A stretch of DNA of 64,000 nt from Planosporangium thailandense (GCF_011947195.1 NZ_JAATVY010000025.1:26163-90162), one strand, 5' to 3'; shown: positions 17,045 to 27,968, counted from the stretch's first letter. Translations and numbers: made by a program. Notes: generated by a model from the sequence alone, not told the origin.

Positions 17045-18088
17045 CTACCTCACCCCGGGCGGGGCGACGGTGGAGGAACGCACGACGAGCTCCACCGGTA
17101 GCTTCACCGACCCGACCTCCTCGTTACCCATGAGGCGCAGGAGCCGGTGCACCGCGGTGGCGCCCATGACGCGTGGCTGGGTCCGGATGGACGTGAGCGG
17201 AACGGGGAGCTGTGCCGACACGTCCGCGTCGTTGAAGCCGACGACCGACAGCCCGGTCGGAACGGTGATGCCGAGATCGCGGGCGACGCCGAGCGCGCCG
17301 ATCGCGGCGTCGTCGTTGATGGCGAATATCGCCGTGGGCCGGTCCTTGTCGCCCAGGATCACGCGCGCGGCTTCGACGCCTCCGTTGACGCCGAATCCGG
17401 ACGGCACGATGAGGCGCCGGTCCTGCCTGAGGCCCGCTTCCTTGAGCCCGTCGAGGAAGCCCGCGACCCGCTCGCTCGCGGTGCTCGCGTCCTTCGGTCC
17501 GGCGATGATCCCGCAGCGCTGGTGACCCAGCTCGACGAGGTGGCGGGCGGCCAGTCGGCCGCCCTCGTAGTCGTCGCTGGTCACGGACGGTAGATCGGTG
17601 TCGGCGTGCCGGCTGAGCAGCAGCACGGGGGTGTTGCCGACGTTGAGCGAGGCCAGGAACGGCGGGCCGGGCCGACGGAGTCCGCTAAGGATCAACCCGT
17701 CCACGTAACGGCCCACGACGAGGTTGATCGCCTTCTTCATCGCGACCAGGTCGTCCTCGGGGCTGGACAGCAGGACGGAGTACCCGGCCTCCTCGGCCGC
17801 CTGTTGGACGCCCTGGTACATCTTGGCGATGACGCCGTCGGTGAGTCGGGGCATCACCGCGCCCAGGACGCCGGTCCGGCGGGTGCGCAGGCTCGCGGCC
17901 CACGGATTGGGCTGATAACCGAGCTCGCGGGCGGTCTCCCGGATCTTCAGCGCGACGTCCGACCAGCCGTCCGGTGGTGGGGCCTGACGCAGGACGCGGG
18001 ACACCGTGGACACGTGCACACCGGTCCGACGGGCGATCTCCTTGAGCGTCACCCCACGGCGGCTCACGCCCTCCGCGTCAAGACTCAT
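17045..18088 (-). CDS. LacI-family transcriptional regulator
   Basis: 347 aa. The N-terminal HTH VTLKEIARRTGVHVSTVSRV is followed by a hinge helix with LRTRRTGVLGAVMPRL, then the periplasmic-binding-protein-like effector domain (LLLSRHADTDLPSVTSDDY, GHQRCGIIAGP, FAINDDAAIGAL). It is divergent from the NCS1 permease. Palindromes resembling CGCAAACGTTTGCG occur in its own upstream region and in the asparaginase promoter, so it probably represses both operons and itself. The inducer could be a hydantoin, dihydropyrimidine or imide; this is inference. Confidence 0.9.
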   Translation of the reverse strand: MSLDAEGVSRRGVTLKEIARRTGVHVSTVSRVLRQAPPPDGWSDVALKIRETARELGYQPNPWAASLRTRRTGVLGAVMPRLTDGVIAKMYQGVQQAAEEAGYSVLLSSPEDDLVAMKKAINLVVGRYVDGLILSGLRRPGPPFLASLNVGNTPVLLLSRHADTDLPSVTSDDYEGGRLAARHLVELGHQRCGIIAGPKDASTASERVAGFLDGLKEAGLRQDRRLIVPSGFGVNGGVEAARVILGDKDRPTAIFAINDDAAIGALGVARDLGITVPTGLSVVGFNDADVSAQLPVPLTSIRTQPRVMGATAVHRLLRLMGNEEVGSVKLPVELVVRSSTVAPPGVR

Positions 18089-18110
18089 CGTCCACCTTTC
18101 CGGGAAGACC

Positions 18111-18140
18111 TTGACTGTTCCGTCCCGTGGTCCTTAGTGT
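18111..18140 (+). promoter_or_regulatory. Candidate promoter of the NCS1/hydantoin operon
   Basis: TTGACT (18111-18116), 18-base spacer, TAGTGT (18135-18140). Transcription would start near 18147, immediately before the LacI-type operators, a position suited to repression. Confidence 0.6.
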
Positions 18141-18155
18141 ACGTGAACCAGGTCA

Positions 18156-18181
18156 CGAGAACGTTTGCGCGAACGTTAGCA
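18156..18181. promoter_or_regulatory. Two overlapping LacI-type operators
   Basis: Compared with CGCAAACGTTTGCG from the asparaginase promoter, 18156-18169 matches 12 of 14 bases and 18168-18181 matches 11 of 14. Centres are 12 bases apart. They lie downstream of the permease promoter and upstream of the divergent lacI-type gene. Confidence 0.6.
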
Positions 18182-18525
18182 CGCAATGGTCGGCGGCCCC
18201 GCTCAGGGGAGCCGGCGTTACGAAGACGTTGTTCGCGGGCGGACGGATACGCCGCGAGCACCCTTTCCCGGCAGCCCGGTCAGGGCTGCGAGCCCACGGA
18301 TGAAAGTGACGGCCTTCGCGGCCGGCGACCGCAGAACCGCAAACCGCACAACCGGAGGAACGCAACTCCTCAGTCGGCAAACCGAAGGTGACGGACACAC
18401 TCCCACGTTGATGGGCCTTCCCTGCGACTGCCGCACAACAAAGGACGTCCCGCGGGCGTCCGAGCTGTCATCCAGCCGAAGCCACCGCAGACGGTGTAGC
18501 TCATGGGAATCCGAAGGATTTAGAG

Positions 18526-19998
18526 ATGGCGACAACCGTGCCGCAGAACTCCAAGTTATACAACGAAGACATCGCCCCGAGATCCGAGGCCGGTCACTGG
18601 AAGGCCTGGGACCTGTTCGCCTGGTGGATGTCCGCCTGGCACAGCCTCGGTGGCTACGCCATGGCGGTCGGCCTGATCGTCCTGGGCATCAGCGGTTGGC
18701 AGATGGCCGTCGGCCTGATCGTCGGCCTGGTGATCATTTACTTGTTCAGCAACCTGATGGGTGCCGCCGGCCAGAAGGTCGGTGTGCCGTTCCCCGTGTT
18801 CGCGCGGATCTCCTTCGGCGTGTACGGCGCGAACATTCCCGCCATCCTGCGTGCGATCGTCGCGGTCGCCTGGTACGGCATCCAGACCTACCTGGCCTCC
18901 GCCGCGGTCATGCTGCTGATCGTCAAGGTGTTCCCGTCCGCCAAGGGGATGACGACGGCCTCCTTCCTCGGGCTGTCCGGGCTGGGCTGGCTCTGCTTCC
19001 TGGTGCTCTGGGCGGCTCAGCTCGCTGTGCTGTGGCGAGGCATGGAAGCCGTGCGGAAGCTGTCCGACTTCGCGGGGACGACGATCTGGGTGGCGATGAT
19101 CGCCCTGGCCGTGTGGGTACTCAACCGGGCGCACTGGAGCCTGAACTGGAACTACCGGGAGGCCGTCAGCAACGCGCCGGGAGGCACCTTCGTCGCCCTG
19201 CTCGGCGCAATCTTCATCACCACCGCCTATATGGGCGGTCCCATGCTGAACTTCGCCGACTTCACCCGGTTGGCACCCAACGCCCGCGACGTGCGGCGGG
19301 GCAACCAGCTCGGACTCCTCCTCAACGGTGTGGCGTTCGGCGTCGTCTCGGTCGTCATCGCACTGGCCTCGGTGAAGGTGTACGGGAAGGCGGTGACCGA
19401 CCCGCTGCAGATGCTGGCCGACATGGACAGCGTCGCGATGCTGTTGGTCGCGATCATCTCGGTGGCGATCGCCACCGTCGGCATCAACATCATTCTCAAC
19501 TTCGTCTCGCCGGCCTACGACTTCGCCAACGCGGCACCGAAGTACATCAGCTTCCGCACCGGCGGCGTCATCACCGCGGTGCTCGCTCTGCTGGTCATGC
19601 CGTGGAAGCTCTACTCGAACCCCATCGCCGTGAACTACTTCATCGGCGGTGTGGGTGCGACCATGGGCCCGCTGCTGGGCATCACGCTGGTCGACTACTA
19701 CCTGGTCCGGCGCGGGGTCGTGGACGTCGCGGCGCTGTACTCCGACGATCCGAACGGGCCGTACTTCTACCGGAAGGGCTTCAACCGCAAGGCGATCGTG
19801 AGCCTGGTGATCGCCGGGGTGGCCGCGCTGGCCGCGGCGTACGTTCCCGCGTTGAGCGTGCTCGCCCACTTCTCCTGGCCCATCGGGGTGCTGCTCGGCG
19901 GCGTGAGCTACTACCTCCTCAACGGGGCCGAACGGGCGGCGCTCGCACCCAGACCCGCGCCGGCGGTTGTCGCAAGTGGAGAGTCCGTGGCGTCGTAG
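18526..19998 (+). CDS. NCS1-family nucleobase/hydantoin:cation symporter
   Basis: 490 aa, about 12 hydrophobic segments. NCS1 features include IAPRSEAGHWKAWDLFAWWMS near the start, the GAAGQKVGVPFPVFARISFG loop and SPAYDFANAAPKYISF in the second half. Relatives import cytosine, uracil, allantoin or benzyl-hydantoin. Being first in an operon with hydantoinase and carbamoylases, it likely imports a cyclic ureide. Confidence 0.88.
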   Translation: MATTVPQNSKLYNEDIAPRSEAGHWKAWDLFAWWMSAWHSLGGYAMAVGLIVLGISGWQMAVGLIVGLVIIYLFSNLMGAAGQKVGVPFPVFARISFGVYGANIPAILRAIVAVAWYGIQTYLASAAVMLLIVKVFPSAKGMTTASFLGLSGLGWLCFLVLWAAQLAVLWRGMEAVRKLSDFAGTTIWVAMIALAVWVLNRAHWSLNWNYREAVSNAPGGTFVALLGAIFITTAYMGGPMLNFADFTRLAPNARDVRRGNQLGLLLNGVAFGVVSVVIALASVKVYGKAVTDPLQMLADMDSVAMLLVAIISVAIATVGINIILNFVSPAYDFANAAPKYISFRTGGVITAVLALLVMPWKLYSNPIAVNYFIGGVGATMGPLLGITLVDYYLVRRGVVDVAALYSDDPNGPYFYRKGFNRKAIVSLVIAGVAALAAAYVPALSVLAHFSWPIGVLLGGVSYYLLNGAERAALAPRPAPAVVASGESVAS

Positions 19999-20019
19999 GA
20001 CGCGCAAAGGAATAGGTTC

Positions 20020-21285
20020 ATGATGAATCGCAGCAGGAACCTGGCCGCTGCTCAGATCGACCGCCTCACCGCCGACCTGCACGCCCTTGCGGAGTTCGTG
20101 GATGCGTCGATGCCCGGCTGGACCCGGCGCGCTCTCGCCGAGCCCTATCGGGAGTCGAGGTCCTGGGTCGCCGCGCTGATGAAGTCGGCGGGTCTGGAGG
20201 TGTCCCGGGACAAGGCGGGCAACATCCTCGGACGGCTCCCCGGTCAGGGGAGCCGTCCGGGGGCCCTGGTCACCGGATCACACACGGACTCCGTGGTCGG
20301 CGGCGGTCGGTTCGACGGAATCTGCGGGGTGCTCGGCGCGATCGAGGCCGCACGCTGTCTTCAGGAGTCGGGCGTCCAGCTCGTTCACGACCTCCTGGTC
20401 GTCGACTTCTTCGGCGAGGAGACGAACGACTTCGGCTTCGGCTGCTTCGGCAGTCGTGCGGCGGCCGAGGGGATCCCGGAGTCGTTCCTCGACCGTCGCG
20501 ACCAGGACGACGTGCCACTGCACGAGCGGCTGGCCGTGGACGGGATCGATCCCGGCGAGATCGGTACGCCGGTGTGGGTGCCCGGCACGGTGAAGGCGTT
20601 CGTCGAGCTCCACGTCGAGCAGGGGCCGACGCTCGCCGAGCAGAACCTGCCGATCGGGGTAGTCACCGCGATCACCGGGATCGAACGGCTCATCGCCCGG
20701 TTCCTCGGCCGCGCCGACCACGCCGGGACGCGGGCGATGACCGACCGCCGGGACGCCATGGTGGCCGCGGCGCAGGCCGTACTCGCCATCCAGCGGACCG
20801 GCTGCGAAGCGCCCGTGCACGGCGTGGCGACGACGACGAAGGTGGAGAACGCCAACCCGTCGCCGAACGTCGTCGCGTCCCGGGTGACGTTGCAGAGCGA
20901 GCTACGCAGCATCGACGCATCCTGGTTGCACGGCGCCCGCCGCCGGGTCTCGGAGCAGATCCTGGAGGCGGCCCAGGCATGCGGGGTCGACGTCGAGGTC
21001 GACTGGTCGACCGACAACGAGGTCGTACCGACCGACCTGGTCGTGCAGGACACCACCGCCGGTGTGCTCGACGGACTCGGCATCCCGTGGATGCCCATCC
21101 CCAGCGGGGCGACACACGACGCGGTGCACATGGCGACGCTCGCGCCGGCCGGAATGATCTTCATCCCGTCCCGTAACGGCGGGATCAGCCACTCACCGGA
21201 CGAGTGGACCGACGCGCAGGACATCGCCACCGGCGTCGACGCGCTGGCCGCCACCCTCGTCGCGCTCGACCGCACGGTCGCCTGA
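20020..21285 (+). CDS. M20-family N-carbamoyl-L-amino-acid hydrolase / beta-ureidopropionase type
   Basis: 421 aa. Dinuclear metal site residues are visible in GSHTDSVVGGGRFDG (His, Asp) and FFGEETNDFG (Glu-Glu), with ELHVEQGPTLAEQ, the signature of the carbamoylase/allantoate amidohydrolase branch, and GISHSPDEW near the C-terminus. It removes the carbamoyl group as CO2 and NH3 from N-carbamoyl amino acids made by the hydantoinase. It lies 21 bases after the permease. Confidence 0.87.
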   Translation: MMNRSRNLAAAQIDRLTADLHALAEFVDASMPGWTRRALAEPYRESRSWVAALMKSAGLEVSRDKAGNILGRLPGQGSRPGALVTGSHTDSVVGGGRFDGICGVLGAIEAARCLQESGVQLVHDLLVVDFFGEETNDFGFGCFGSRAAAEGIPESFLDRRDQDDVPLHERLAVDGIDPGEIGTPVWVPGTVKAFVELHVEQGPTLAEQNLPIGVVTAITGIERLIARFLGRADHAGTRAMTDRRDAMVAAAQAVLAIQRTGCEAPVHGVATTTKVENANPSPNVVASRVTLQSELRSIDASWLHGARRRVSEQILEAAQACGVDVEVDWSTDNEVVPTDLVVQDTTAGVLDGLGIPWMPIPSGATHDAVHMATLAPAGMIFIPSRNGGISHSPDEWTDAQDIATGVDALAATLVALDRTVA

Positions 21286-21327
21286 CGCGCCGACCTCCCG
21301 ACAACGTGACAGAAAGCGGGTACTGAC

Positions 21328-22293
21328 ATGAGAATCGCGGTCGCCCAGGTCGGCGGGATCCAGCTGTCAGAAACGCGCAGGGCGGTCGTGGGCCGTCTCG
21401 CGAACCTGCTCGAGCAGGCCGCCGACCAGCGTGCGGACCTGGTCGTCTTTCCGGAACTGACCCTCACGACGTTCTTCCCCCGGTACTGGTACGACGACGC
21501 CGCGGAGGCCGACCGGTTCTTCGAGCGCAGCATGCCGGGCGACGACGTCGCCCCGCTCTTCGAACTGGCAGCGGACCGAGGTGTGGCGTTCTACCTCGGG
21601 TACGCGGAGATCGATCCGCGGGGACGGCGCTTCAACACGTCGATCCTGGTCGACAGGTCAGGCCGGATCGTCGGCAAGTACCGCAAGATCCATCTGCCCG
21701 GCCACGCGGAGCGGCTCGACGACGTACCCGCCCAGCATGCCGAGAAGCGGTACTTCGAGGTGGGAGACCTCGGCTTCGGGGTGTTCGACGTCGACGGCGT
21801 GAAGGTCGGCATGTGCCTGTGCAACGACCGCCGGTGGCCTGAGGTCTACCGCTGCCTGTCCCTGCAGGGGGCCGAGGTCGTCGTCCTGGGCTACAACACG
21901 CCGGTCTTCGTGCCGGGGTGGCAGGAGGAGCCGCACGCCAAGATGTTCACCCACCTCCTGTCGCTTCAGGCGGGCGCGTACCAGAACTCCGTGTGGGTGG
22001 CGGCCGCCGCGAAGTGCGGTTACGAGGACGGCCACCACATGATCGGCGGTTCGGCGATCGTGGCGCCGAGCGGGGAGATCGTCGCGAAGGCGCGCTCCGA
22101 GGGCGAGGAGCTCATCGTCGCCGACGTCGACCTGGGCCTCAGCGAGATCTACCGCACCAGTGTCTTCAACTTCGCCGCCCACCGCCGGCCCGAGCATTAC
22201 CGCCTCATCGTCGACCGGGTGGGTCGCGGCGAGCCGGTCCCCGTGTCGTTCGACCAGCCCCCGGTCACAACCGCTGCTAGGAGAGACGCATGA
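21328..22293 (+). CDS. Nitrilase-superfamily N-carbamoyl-D-amino acid hydrolase-like enzyme
   Basis: 321 aa. The Glu-Lys-Cys triad is in VVFPELTLTTFFPR, KYRKIHLPGH and GMCLCNDRRWPE. FFPRYWYDD and RRWPEVYR are typical of D-carbamoylases. Together with the M20 enzyme it lets the operon use carbamoyl amino acids of either configuration. Its stop overlaps the hydantoinase start (ATGA), so the two are translated together. Confidence 0.86.
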   Translation: MRIAVAQVGGIQLSETRRAVVGRLANLLEQAADQRADLVVFPELTLTTFFPRYWYDDAAEADRFFERSMPGDDVAPLFELAADRGVAFYLGYAEIDPRGRRFNTSILVDRSGRIVGKYRKIHLPGHAERLDDVPAQHAEKRYFEVGDLGFGVFDVDGVKVGMCLCNDRRWPEVYRCLSLQGAEVVVLGYNTPVFVPGWQEEPHAKMFTHLLSLQAGAYQNSVWVAAAAKCGYEDGHHMIGGSAIVAPSGEIVAKARSEGEELIVADVDLGLSEIYRTSVFNFAAHRRPEHYRLIVDRVGRGEPVPVSFDQPPVTTAARRDA

Positions 22294-23672
22294 ACAAGAT
22301 TCTGCTTGAAGGTGGAACGGTAGTCAGCTCCGCAGGCCGTACGACCTGCGACGTCCTTGTCGTCGACGACCGGATCGAGGCGGTCGGGGACTTCTCCAAC
22401 GTGCCGCTCGGCGAGGTCGAACGGGTGGACTGCCGCGGCAGGTACGTGCTGCCCGGCGGCGTGGACGTACACACCCACATCGACTCACCGATGATGGGCA
22501 CCAACACCGCCGACGATTTCGAGTCCGGGACCAAGGCCGCGGCGGTCGGCGGCACGACCACGATCGTCGACTTCGCCATGCAGCCCGCGGGGCACCGCCT
22601 GCTGGACTCCCTGGAGGCCCACCACCGCAAGGCCCAGGGCAAGGCCGTCATCGACTACGGCTTCCACATGTGCATCACCGATCTGTACGAGGGCGCGACC
22701 AAGGAGTTCGCCGACGTCGCGACCGCCGGGGTCACCAGCTTCAAGGTATTCATGGCCTACCGGGGTTCGCTGATGCTGCACGACGGCGAGATGTACGACG
22801 TCCTGCGGGCCGCCAACCGCGTCGGCTCCCAGGTGTGCGTGCACGCGGAGAACGGTGACGTCATCGACCGGATCGCCGACGACCTCATCGCCGCCGGGAA
22901 GACCGGCCCGGCCACGCACGAGATCGCCCGGCCGCCGTCCACCGAGGTGGAGGCGGTACAGCGGGCAATCATGATCTCGAAGCTGGCCGGGACGCCGATC
23001 TACTTCGTCCACCTGTCCACCGAGGGCGCGGTCGCCGCGCTCAGCGCCGCCCAGGCTGACGGCCTCCCGGTCGCCGGCGAGAGCTGCACCCACTACCTCG
23101 CGCTCGATCGCAGCGTGTACGACGAGCCGGGCTTCCTGCCGGCGAAGGCCGTGCTCACCCCGCCCCTGCGTACCAAGGAGCACCAGGATGCGCTGTGGCG
23201 CGGGATCGCCGCGGGCTCGTTGAGCGTCGTCAGCTCCGACCACTGCCCGTTCTGCCTGGAGGAGAAGCAGCGGCTCGGCGGGGACGACTTCCGGAAGATC
23301 CCGAACGGCGGGCCGGGCGTCGAGCAGCGCATGAGCGTCATGTACGGCCGTGGTGTCGCCGAGGGCCGCATCACGTTGGAGAAGTTCGTGGACGTGACCT
23401 CCACCGCGCCCGCCAAGCAGTTCGGGCTGTTCCCGAAGAAGGGCAGCGTGACCCCGGGTTCCGACGCCGACATCATCGTCCTCGACCCCAACGGCGAGAC
23501 GGCGATCTCCGCGGCCACCCAGACGCAGGCCGTCGACTACAGCCTGTACGAGGGCTGGAAGCTGCCGGGCCGGATCGACGCGGTCTACTCCCGCGGCGAG
23601 CTGATCGCCAGCAACGGCAAGTACGTCGGGCGTGAGGGGCGCGGGAACTTCATCGCGCGGGCGTCGCTGTAA
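22290..23672 (+). CDS. Dihydropyrimidinase / hydantoinase
   Basis: 460 aa, cyclic amidohydrolase superfamily. Metal ligands: HTHIDSP (HxH), the carboxylated Lys in GVTSFKVFMAYRG, VHAENGDVI, YFVHLSTEG and SSDHCPF (Asp). It hydrolyses dihydrouracil or 5-substituted hydantoins to the N-carbamoyl acids. It is the central ring-opening enzyme of the operon. A strong hairpin follows the stop. Confidence 0.93.
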   Translation: MNKILLEGGTVVSSAGRTTCDVLVVDDRIEAVGDFSNVPLGEVERVDCRGRYVLPGGVDVHTHIDSPMMGTNTADDFESGTKAAAVGGTTTIVDFAMQPAGHRLLDSLEAHHRKAQGKAVIDYGFHMCITDLYEGATKEFADVATAGVTSFKVFMAYRGSLMLHDGEMYDVLRAANRVGSQVCVHAENGDVIDRIADDLIAAGKTGPATHEIARPPSTEVEAVQRAIMISKLAGTPIYFVHLSTEGAVAALSAAQADGLPVAGESCTHYLALDRSVYDEPGFLPAKAVLTPPLRTKEHQDALWRGIAAGSLSVVSSDHCPFCLEEKQRLGGDDFRKIPNGGPGVEQRMSVMYGRGVAEGRITLEKFVDVTSTAPAKQFGLFPKKGSVTPGSDADIIVLDPNGETAISAATQTQAVDYSLYEGWKLPGRIDAVYSRGELIASNGKYVGREGRGNFIARASL

Positions 23673-23681
23673 CAGGCCTTT

Positions 23682-23716
23682 CGCCGCGGGTGGCCGGATC
23701 CCGGTCACCCGCGGCG
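23682..23716 (+). terminator. Long hairpin after hydantoinase
   Basis: CGCCGCGGGTG (23682-23692) pairs with CACCCGCGGCG (23706-23716); inner CCGG/CCGG extends the stem after one mismatch. It begins 9 bases past the stop and may attenuate read-through into the next gene. Confidence 0.7.
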
Positions 23717-23759
23717 ACCAACCACCGATGACAACGAGGACAACCGAGGAGAAGCCGAC

Positions 23760-24596
23760 ATGACGACGGTGCGCGCGGCTCTGGTGCAGGCCGCCTGGAC
23801 GGGGGACAAAGAAAGCATGATCTCCCACCACGAGGAGCGGGCGTACGAGGCGGCCGCGGCGGGTGCCCAGGTCATCTGCTTCCAGGAGCTGTTCTACGGT
23901 CCGTACTTCTGCCAGGTGCAGGACACCAGGTACTACGAGTACACCGAGGCCATCCCCGGCCCGACCACCCAGCGCTTCCAGGCCATCGCCAAGGAGCTCG
24001 GTCTGGTCATGGTGCTGCCGATGTACGAGGAGGAGCAGCCGGGAGTCCTTTACAACACCGCCGCCGTGGTCGACGCGGACGGCAGGTACCTCGGCAAGTA
24101 CCGCAAGCAACACCTCCCGCACGTGAACGGTTTCTGGGAGAAGTTCTACTTCCGTCCGGGCAACGGTGGATACCCGGTGTTCGACACCGCGGTCGGCAAG
24201 GTCGGGGTCTACATCTGCTACGACCGCCACTTCCCGGAGGGCTGGCGGGCGCTCGGACTGAACGGCGCGCAGATCGTGTTCAACCCCAGCGCCACCAGCG
24301 CGGGCCTGTCGGAGTACCTGTGGAAGCTGGAGCAGCCCGCCGCGGCGGTCGCCAACGAGTACTACGTCGGCGCCATCAACCGCGTCGGTATCGAGGAGCT
24401 CGGCGACGACGACTTCTACGGCAGCTCCTACTTCGTCGACCCGGAAGGCGCGTTCGTGGGCGACGTCGGCGACCGCAGCACGAACGAGTTGATCGTTCGT
24501 GACCTGGACATGGACCTCATCCAGACCGTCCGCAACCGCTGGGCCTTCTACCGCGACCGCCGTCCGGACGCGTACGCGGACCTCGTCCGCCCGTGA
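23760..24596 (+). CDS. Beta-ureidopropionase / N-carbamoylputrescine amidase-type nitrilase
   Basis: 278 aa. Nitrilase triad: ICFQELFYGPYF (Glu), KYRKQHLPH (Lys), GVYICYDRHFPEGWR (Cys). The sequence resembles bacterial and plant beta-alanine synthases and N-carbamoylputrescine amidases more than the D-carbamoylase at 21328. It would finish reductive pyrimidine breakdown by cleaving N-carbamoyl-beta-alanine. A GAGGA-type Shine-Dalgarno precedes ATG 23760. No dihydropyrimidine dehydrogenase is in the window. Confidence 0.87.
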   Translation: MTTVRAALVQAAWTGDKESMISHHEERAYEAAAAGAQVICFQELFYGPYFCQVQDTRYYEYTEAIPGPTTQRFQAIAKELGLVMVLPMYEEEQPGVLYNTAAVVDADGRYLGKYRKQHLPHVNGFWEKFYFRPGNGGYPVFDTAVGKVGVYICYDRHFPEGWRALGLNGAQIVFNPSATSAGLSEYLWKLEQPAAAVANEYYVGAINRVGIEELGDDDFYGSSYFVDPEGAFVGDVGDRSTNELIVRDLDMDLIQTVRNRWAFYRDRRPDAYADLVRP

Positions 24597-24606
24597 TCGG
24601 CGTCGG

Positions 24607-24636
24607 CTGACGCCTGTCCATGGCACCGGCTATAGT
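24607..24636 (+). promoter_or_regulatory. Promoter of the riboswitch-sdaA transcript
   Basis: CTGACG (24607-24612), 18-base spacer and TATAGT (24631-24636). Transcription would start near 24643, about 35 bases before the first aptamer. Confidence 0.6.
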
Positions 24637-24676
24637 CACGATGAACAAGTACATATTGCGCTGTTCGAACCGCAGC

Positions 24677-24857
24677 GGGAGAGTCCATGCCGATCGGGCA
24701 TGGCGCCGAAGGAGCAACTCTCCCCAGAATCTCTCAGGCACAATGACCGCCGCGGCGAGGCGACTCTGGAAAGACAGGGCCCGTGCGTCCTGCGCCAACG
24801 GTGCAAACCGCTCATACCGGGCGGTGAAGCTCTCAGGCCGTGATGACAGAGGGGGAG
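24677..24857 (+). ncRNA. Tandem glycine riboswitch (gcvT element)
   Basis: Two aptamers in series. The first (24677 to about 24773) has GGGAGAG, GGCGCCGAAGGAGCAA, ATCTCTCAGGCA and GACTCTGGAAAG. The second (about 24774-24857) has GCGCCAACGGTGCAAACC, GGTGAAGCTCTCAGG and ATGACAGAGGGGG. These are the conserved core strings of the glycine aptamer. The element lies upstream of sdaA rather than gcv genes. High glycine would be expected to turn on serine deamination. The expression platform between 24858 and 24993 is not obvious; GGGAGG near 24852 could pair with CCTCCC near 24904. Confidence 0.93.
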
Positions 24858-24910
24858 GTTACCCACCACGGCTGCGCATCCGCGGAGCCACGACCAGGGG
24901 AGCCTCCCGA

Positions 24911-24993
24911 ATGACGCAACCGGTGTCCAGGCAGACGCCTCTTCAAGGCAGCCACGCCCCGCTCGGCGCCACGGTCGGGAAGGGTGGCGTCTG

Positions 24994-24994
<1 letters not shown>
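24911..24994 (+). CDS. Possible 27-residue leader peptide overlapping sdaA
   Basis: ATG 24911 with GGGGAG 8 bases upstream opens a 27-codon frame (begins [15 protein letters not shown]) whose TGA overlaps the sdaA ATG as TGATG. sdaA also has its own purine-rich site (GGGAAGGGTGG). The frame lies between riboswitch and gene, so it could couple translation to the switch. It may equally be chance; no homology is recognised. Confidence 0.35.
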
Positions 24995-26364
<1,370 letters not shown>

Positions 26365-26399
26365 GGTTCACCGACAGAATCGACAGAAAGGTGCCAGCC

Positions 26400-27968
26400 G
26401 TGCCAGACATCCGCGTGACCGGTGAGCCCGTCGACCGCCAGGAGGAGGTGCTCACCCCGGCGGCGCTGGAGTTCGTCGCCGACCTCCACGCTCGTTTCGG
26501 GGCACGGCGCAAGGAGTTGCTCGCACGGCGGCGGGAGCGCCGCGCGGAGATCGCCCGAACCGGGCGGCTGGACTTCCTGCCGGAGACGGCGGAGGTGCGC
26601 CGGGCCGAGTGGCGGGTGGCGCCGGCGCCCGCGGACCTCACCGACCGGCGCGTGGAGATCACCGGCCCCACCGACCGCAAGATGGCGATCAACGCGCTCA
26701 ACTCCGGGGCCCGGGTATGGCTCGCCGACCTCGAGGACGCCAACACCCCGCACTGGCGCAACGTCTCGGGGGGCCAGGTCAACCTGGCCGACGCGGTCCG
26801 CCGTACCCTCTCGTACCGCTCCCCGGAAGGCAAGCGGTACGAGCTGGGCGACCACCCGTACCCGACGATCGTGATGCGGCCCCGCGGCTGGCACCTCGAC
26901 GAGCGGCACCTCCTCGTCGACGGCGAACCGGTGGCGGGGGCGTTCGTCGACTTCGGACTGTACTTCCATCACAACGCGGCCGAGCTGCTCGCCCGCGGCA
27001 GCGGTCCGTACTTCTACCTGCCCAAGACGGAGAGCCACCTGGAGGCCCGGCTGTGGAACGACGTGTTCGTCCACGCCCAGCAGGCGCTCGGGATCCCGGT
27101 CGGCACCGTCCGGGCCACGGTCCTCATCGAGACGATCACCGCGGCGTTCGAGATGGACGAGATCCTGTACGAGCTGCGCGACCACGCCTCCGGTCTCAAC
27201 GCCGGCCGCTGGGACTACCTGTTCAGCATCATCAAGAACTTCCGGGATGCCGGGCCGGCGTTCGTGCTGCCCGACCGGGGAGCGGTCACCATGACGGCGC
27301 CGATGATGCGTGCGTACACCGAACTGCTGGTCTCGACCGGCCACCGCCGTGGCGCGTTCGCGATGGGCGGGATGGCGGCCTTCATTCCGAGCCGGCGCGA
27401 CCCGGAGGTCAACGAGCGGGCGCTGACGAAGGTCCGCGAGGACAAGGAGCGCGAGGCACGTGACGGCTTCGACGGTTCGTGGGTGGCCCACCCCGACCTC
27501 GTGCCGGTGTGCCGGGAGGTCTTCGACCGGGTCCTCGGCGACCGGCCCAACCAGGTCGACCGGCTGCGGGACGACGTGCGGGTGGCGGCCTCCGATCTGC
27601 TGAACGTCCGCGCGACCCCCGGCCGCGCCACCGAGCAGGGCCTGCGCGACAACGTCTCGGTGGCCCTGCGGTACCTCGACGCGTGGCTGCGCGGCAGCGG
27701 CGCCGTCGGGATCAACAACCTCATGGAGGACGCCGCCACCGCCGAGATCTCGCGGTCGCAGATCTGGCAGTGGCTGCACAACGGCGTCGTCCTGGACACC
27801 GGCGCACCGGTAACCGCCGACCTCGTCCGGCGGATCCTCGACGAGACCGGCGGTGACCGGGTCGACGGCGGCAGCTTCACCGAGGCGCGCGACCTCTTCG
27901 AGCGGGTGGCGCTCGCCGACGACTTCGCCGATTTCCTCACCGTGCCCGCCTACGAGCTGATCGACTGA
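26400..27968 (+). CDS. aceB: Malate synthase A
   Basis: 522 aa from GTG 26400, with AGAAAGGTG upstream; the open frame's earlier GTG at 26358 lies inside sdaA. Features: [49 protein letters not shown] (catalytic-site Glu and ligand region) and [14 protein letters not shown]. It condenses glyoxylate with acetyl-CoA. With ureide breakdown upstream it is likely used for glyoxylate from glycine or ureides; no isocitrate lyase of the glyoxylate shunt is adjacent. Confidence 0.95.
   Translation: MPDIRVTGEPVDRQEEVLTPAALEFVADLHARFGARRKELLARRRERRAEIARTGRLDFLPETAEVRRAEWRVAPAPADLTDRRVEITGPTDRKMAINALNSGARVWLADLEDANTPHWRNVSGGQVNLADAVRRTLSYRSPEGKRYELGDHPYPTIVMRPRGWHLDERHLLVDGEPVAGAFVDFGLYFHHNAAELLARGSGPYFYLPKTESHLEARLWNDVFVHAQQALGIPVGTVRATVLIETITAAFEMDEILYELRDHASGLNAGRWDYLFSIIKNFRDAGPAFVLPDRGAVTMTAPMMRAYTELLVSTGHRRGAFAMGGMAAFIPSRRDPEVNERALTKVREDKEREARDGFDGSWVAHPDLVPVCREVFDRVLGDRPNQVDRLRDDVRVAASDLLNVRATPGRATEQGLRDNVSVALRYLDAWLRGSGAVGINNLMEDAATAEISRSQIWQWLHNGVVLDTGAPVTADLVRRILDETGGDRVDGGSFTEARDLFERVALADDFADFLTVPAYELID

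Larger units (their letters stand above)
18089..18525. other. Intergenic region between lacI-type gene and NCS1 permease
   Basis: 437 bases without a convincing gene. It contains the candidate permease promoter (18111-18140) and two overlapping operators (18156-18181). The remaining roughly 340 bases would be a long untranslated leader; I see no known riboswitch in it. Open frames here are interrupted or lack ribosome binding sites. Confidence 0.55.

Noticed and set aside
22485..24626. 713-codon minus-strand frame over the hydantoinase and nitrilase genes
   Set aside because: Shadow frame; the sense strand has complete catalytic motifs, a terminator and well-placed ribosome sites.
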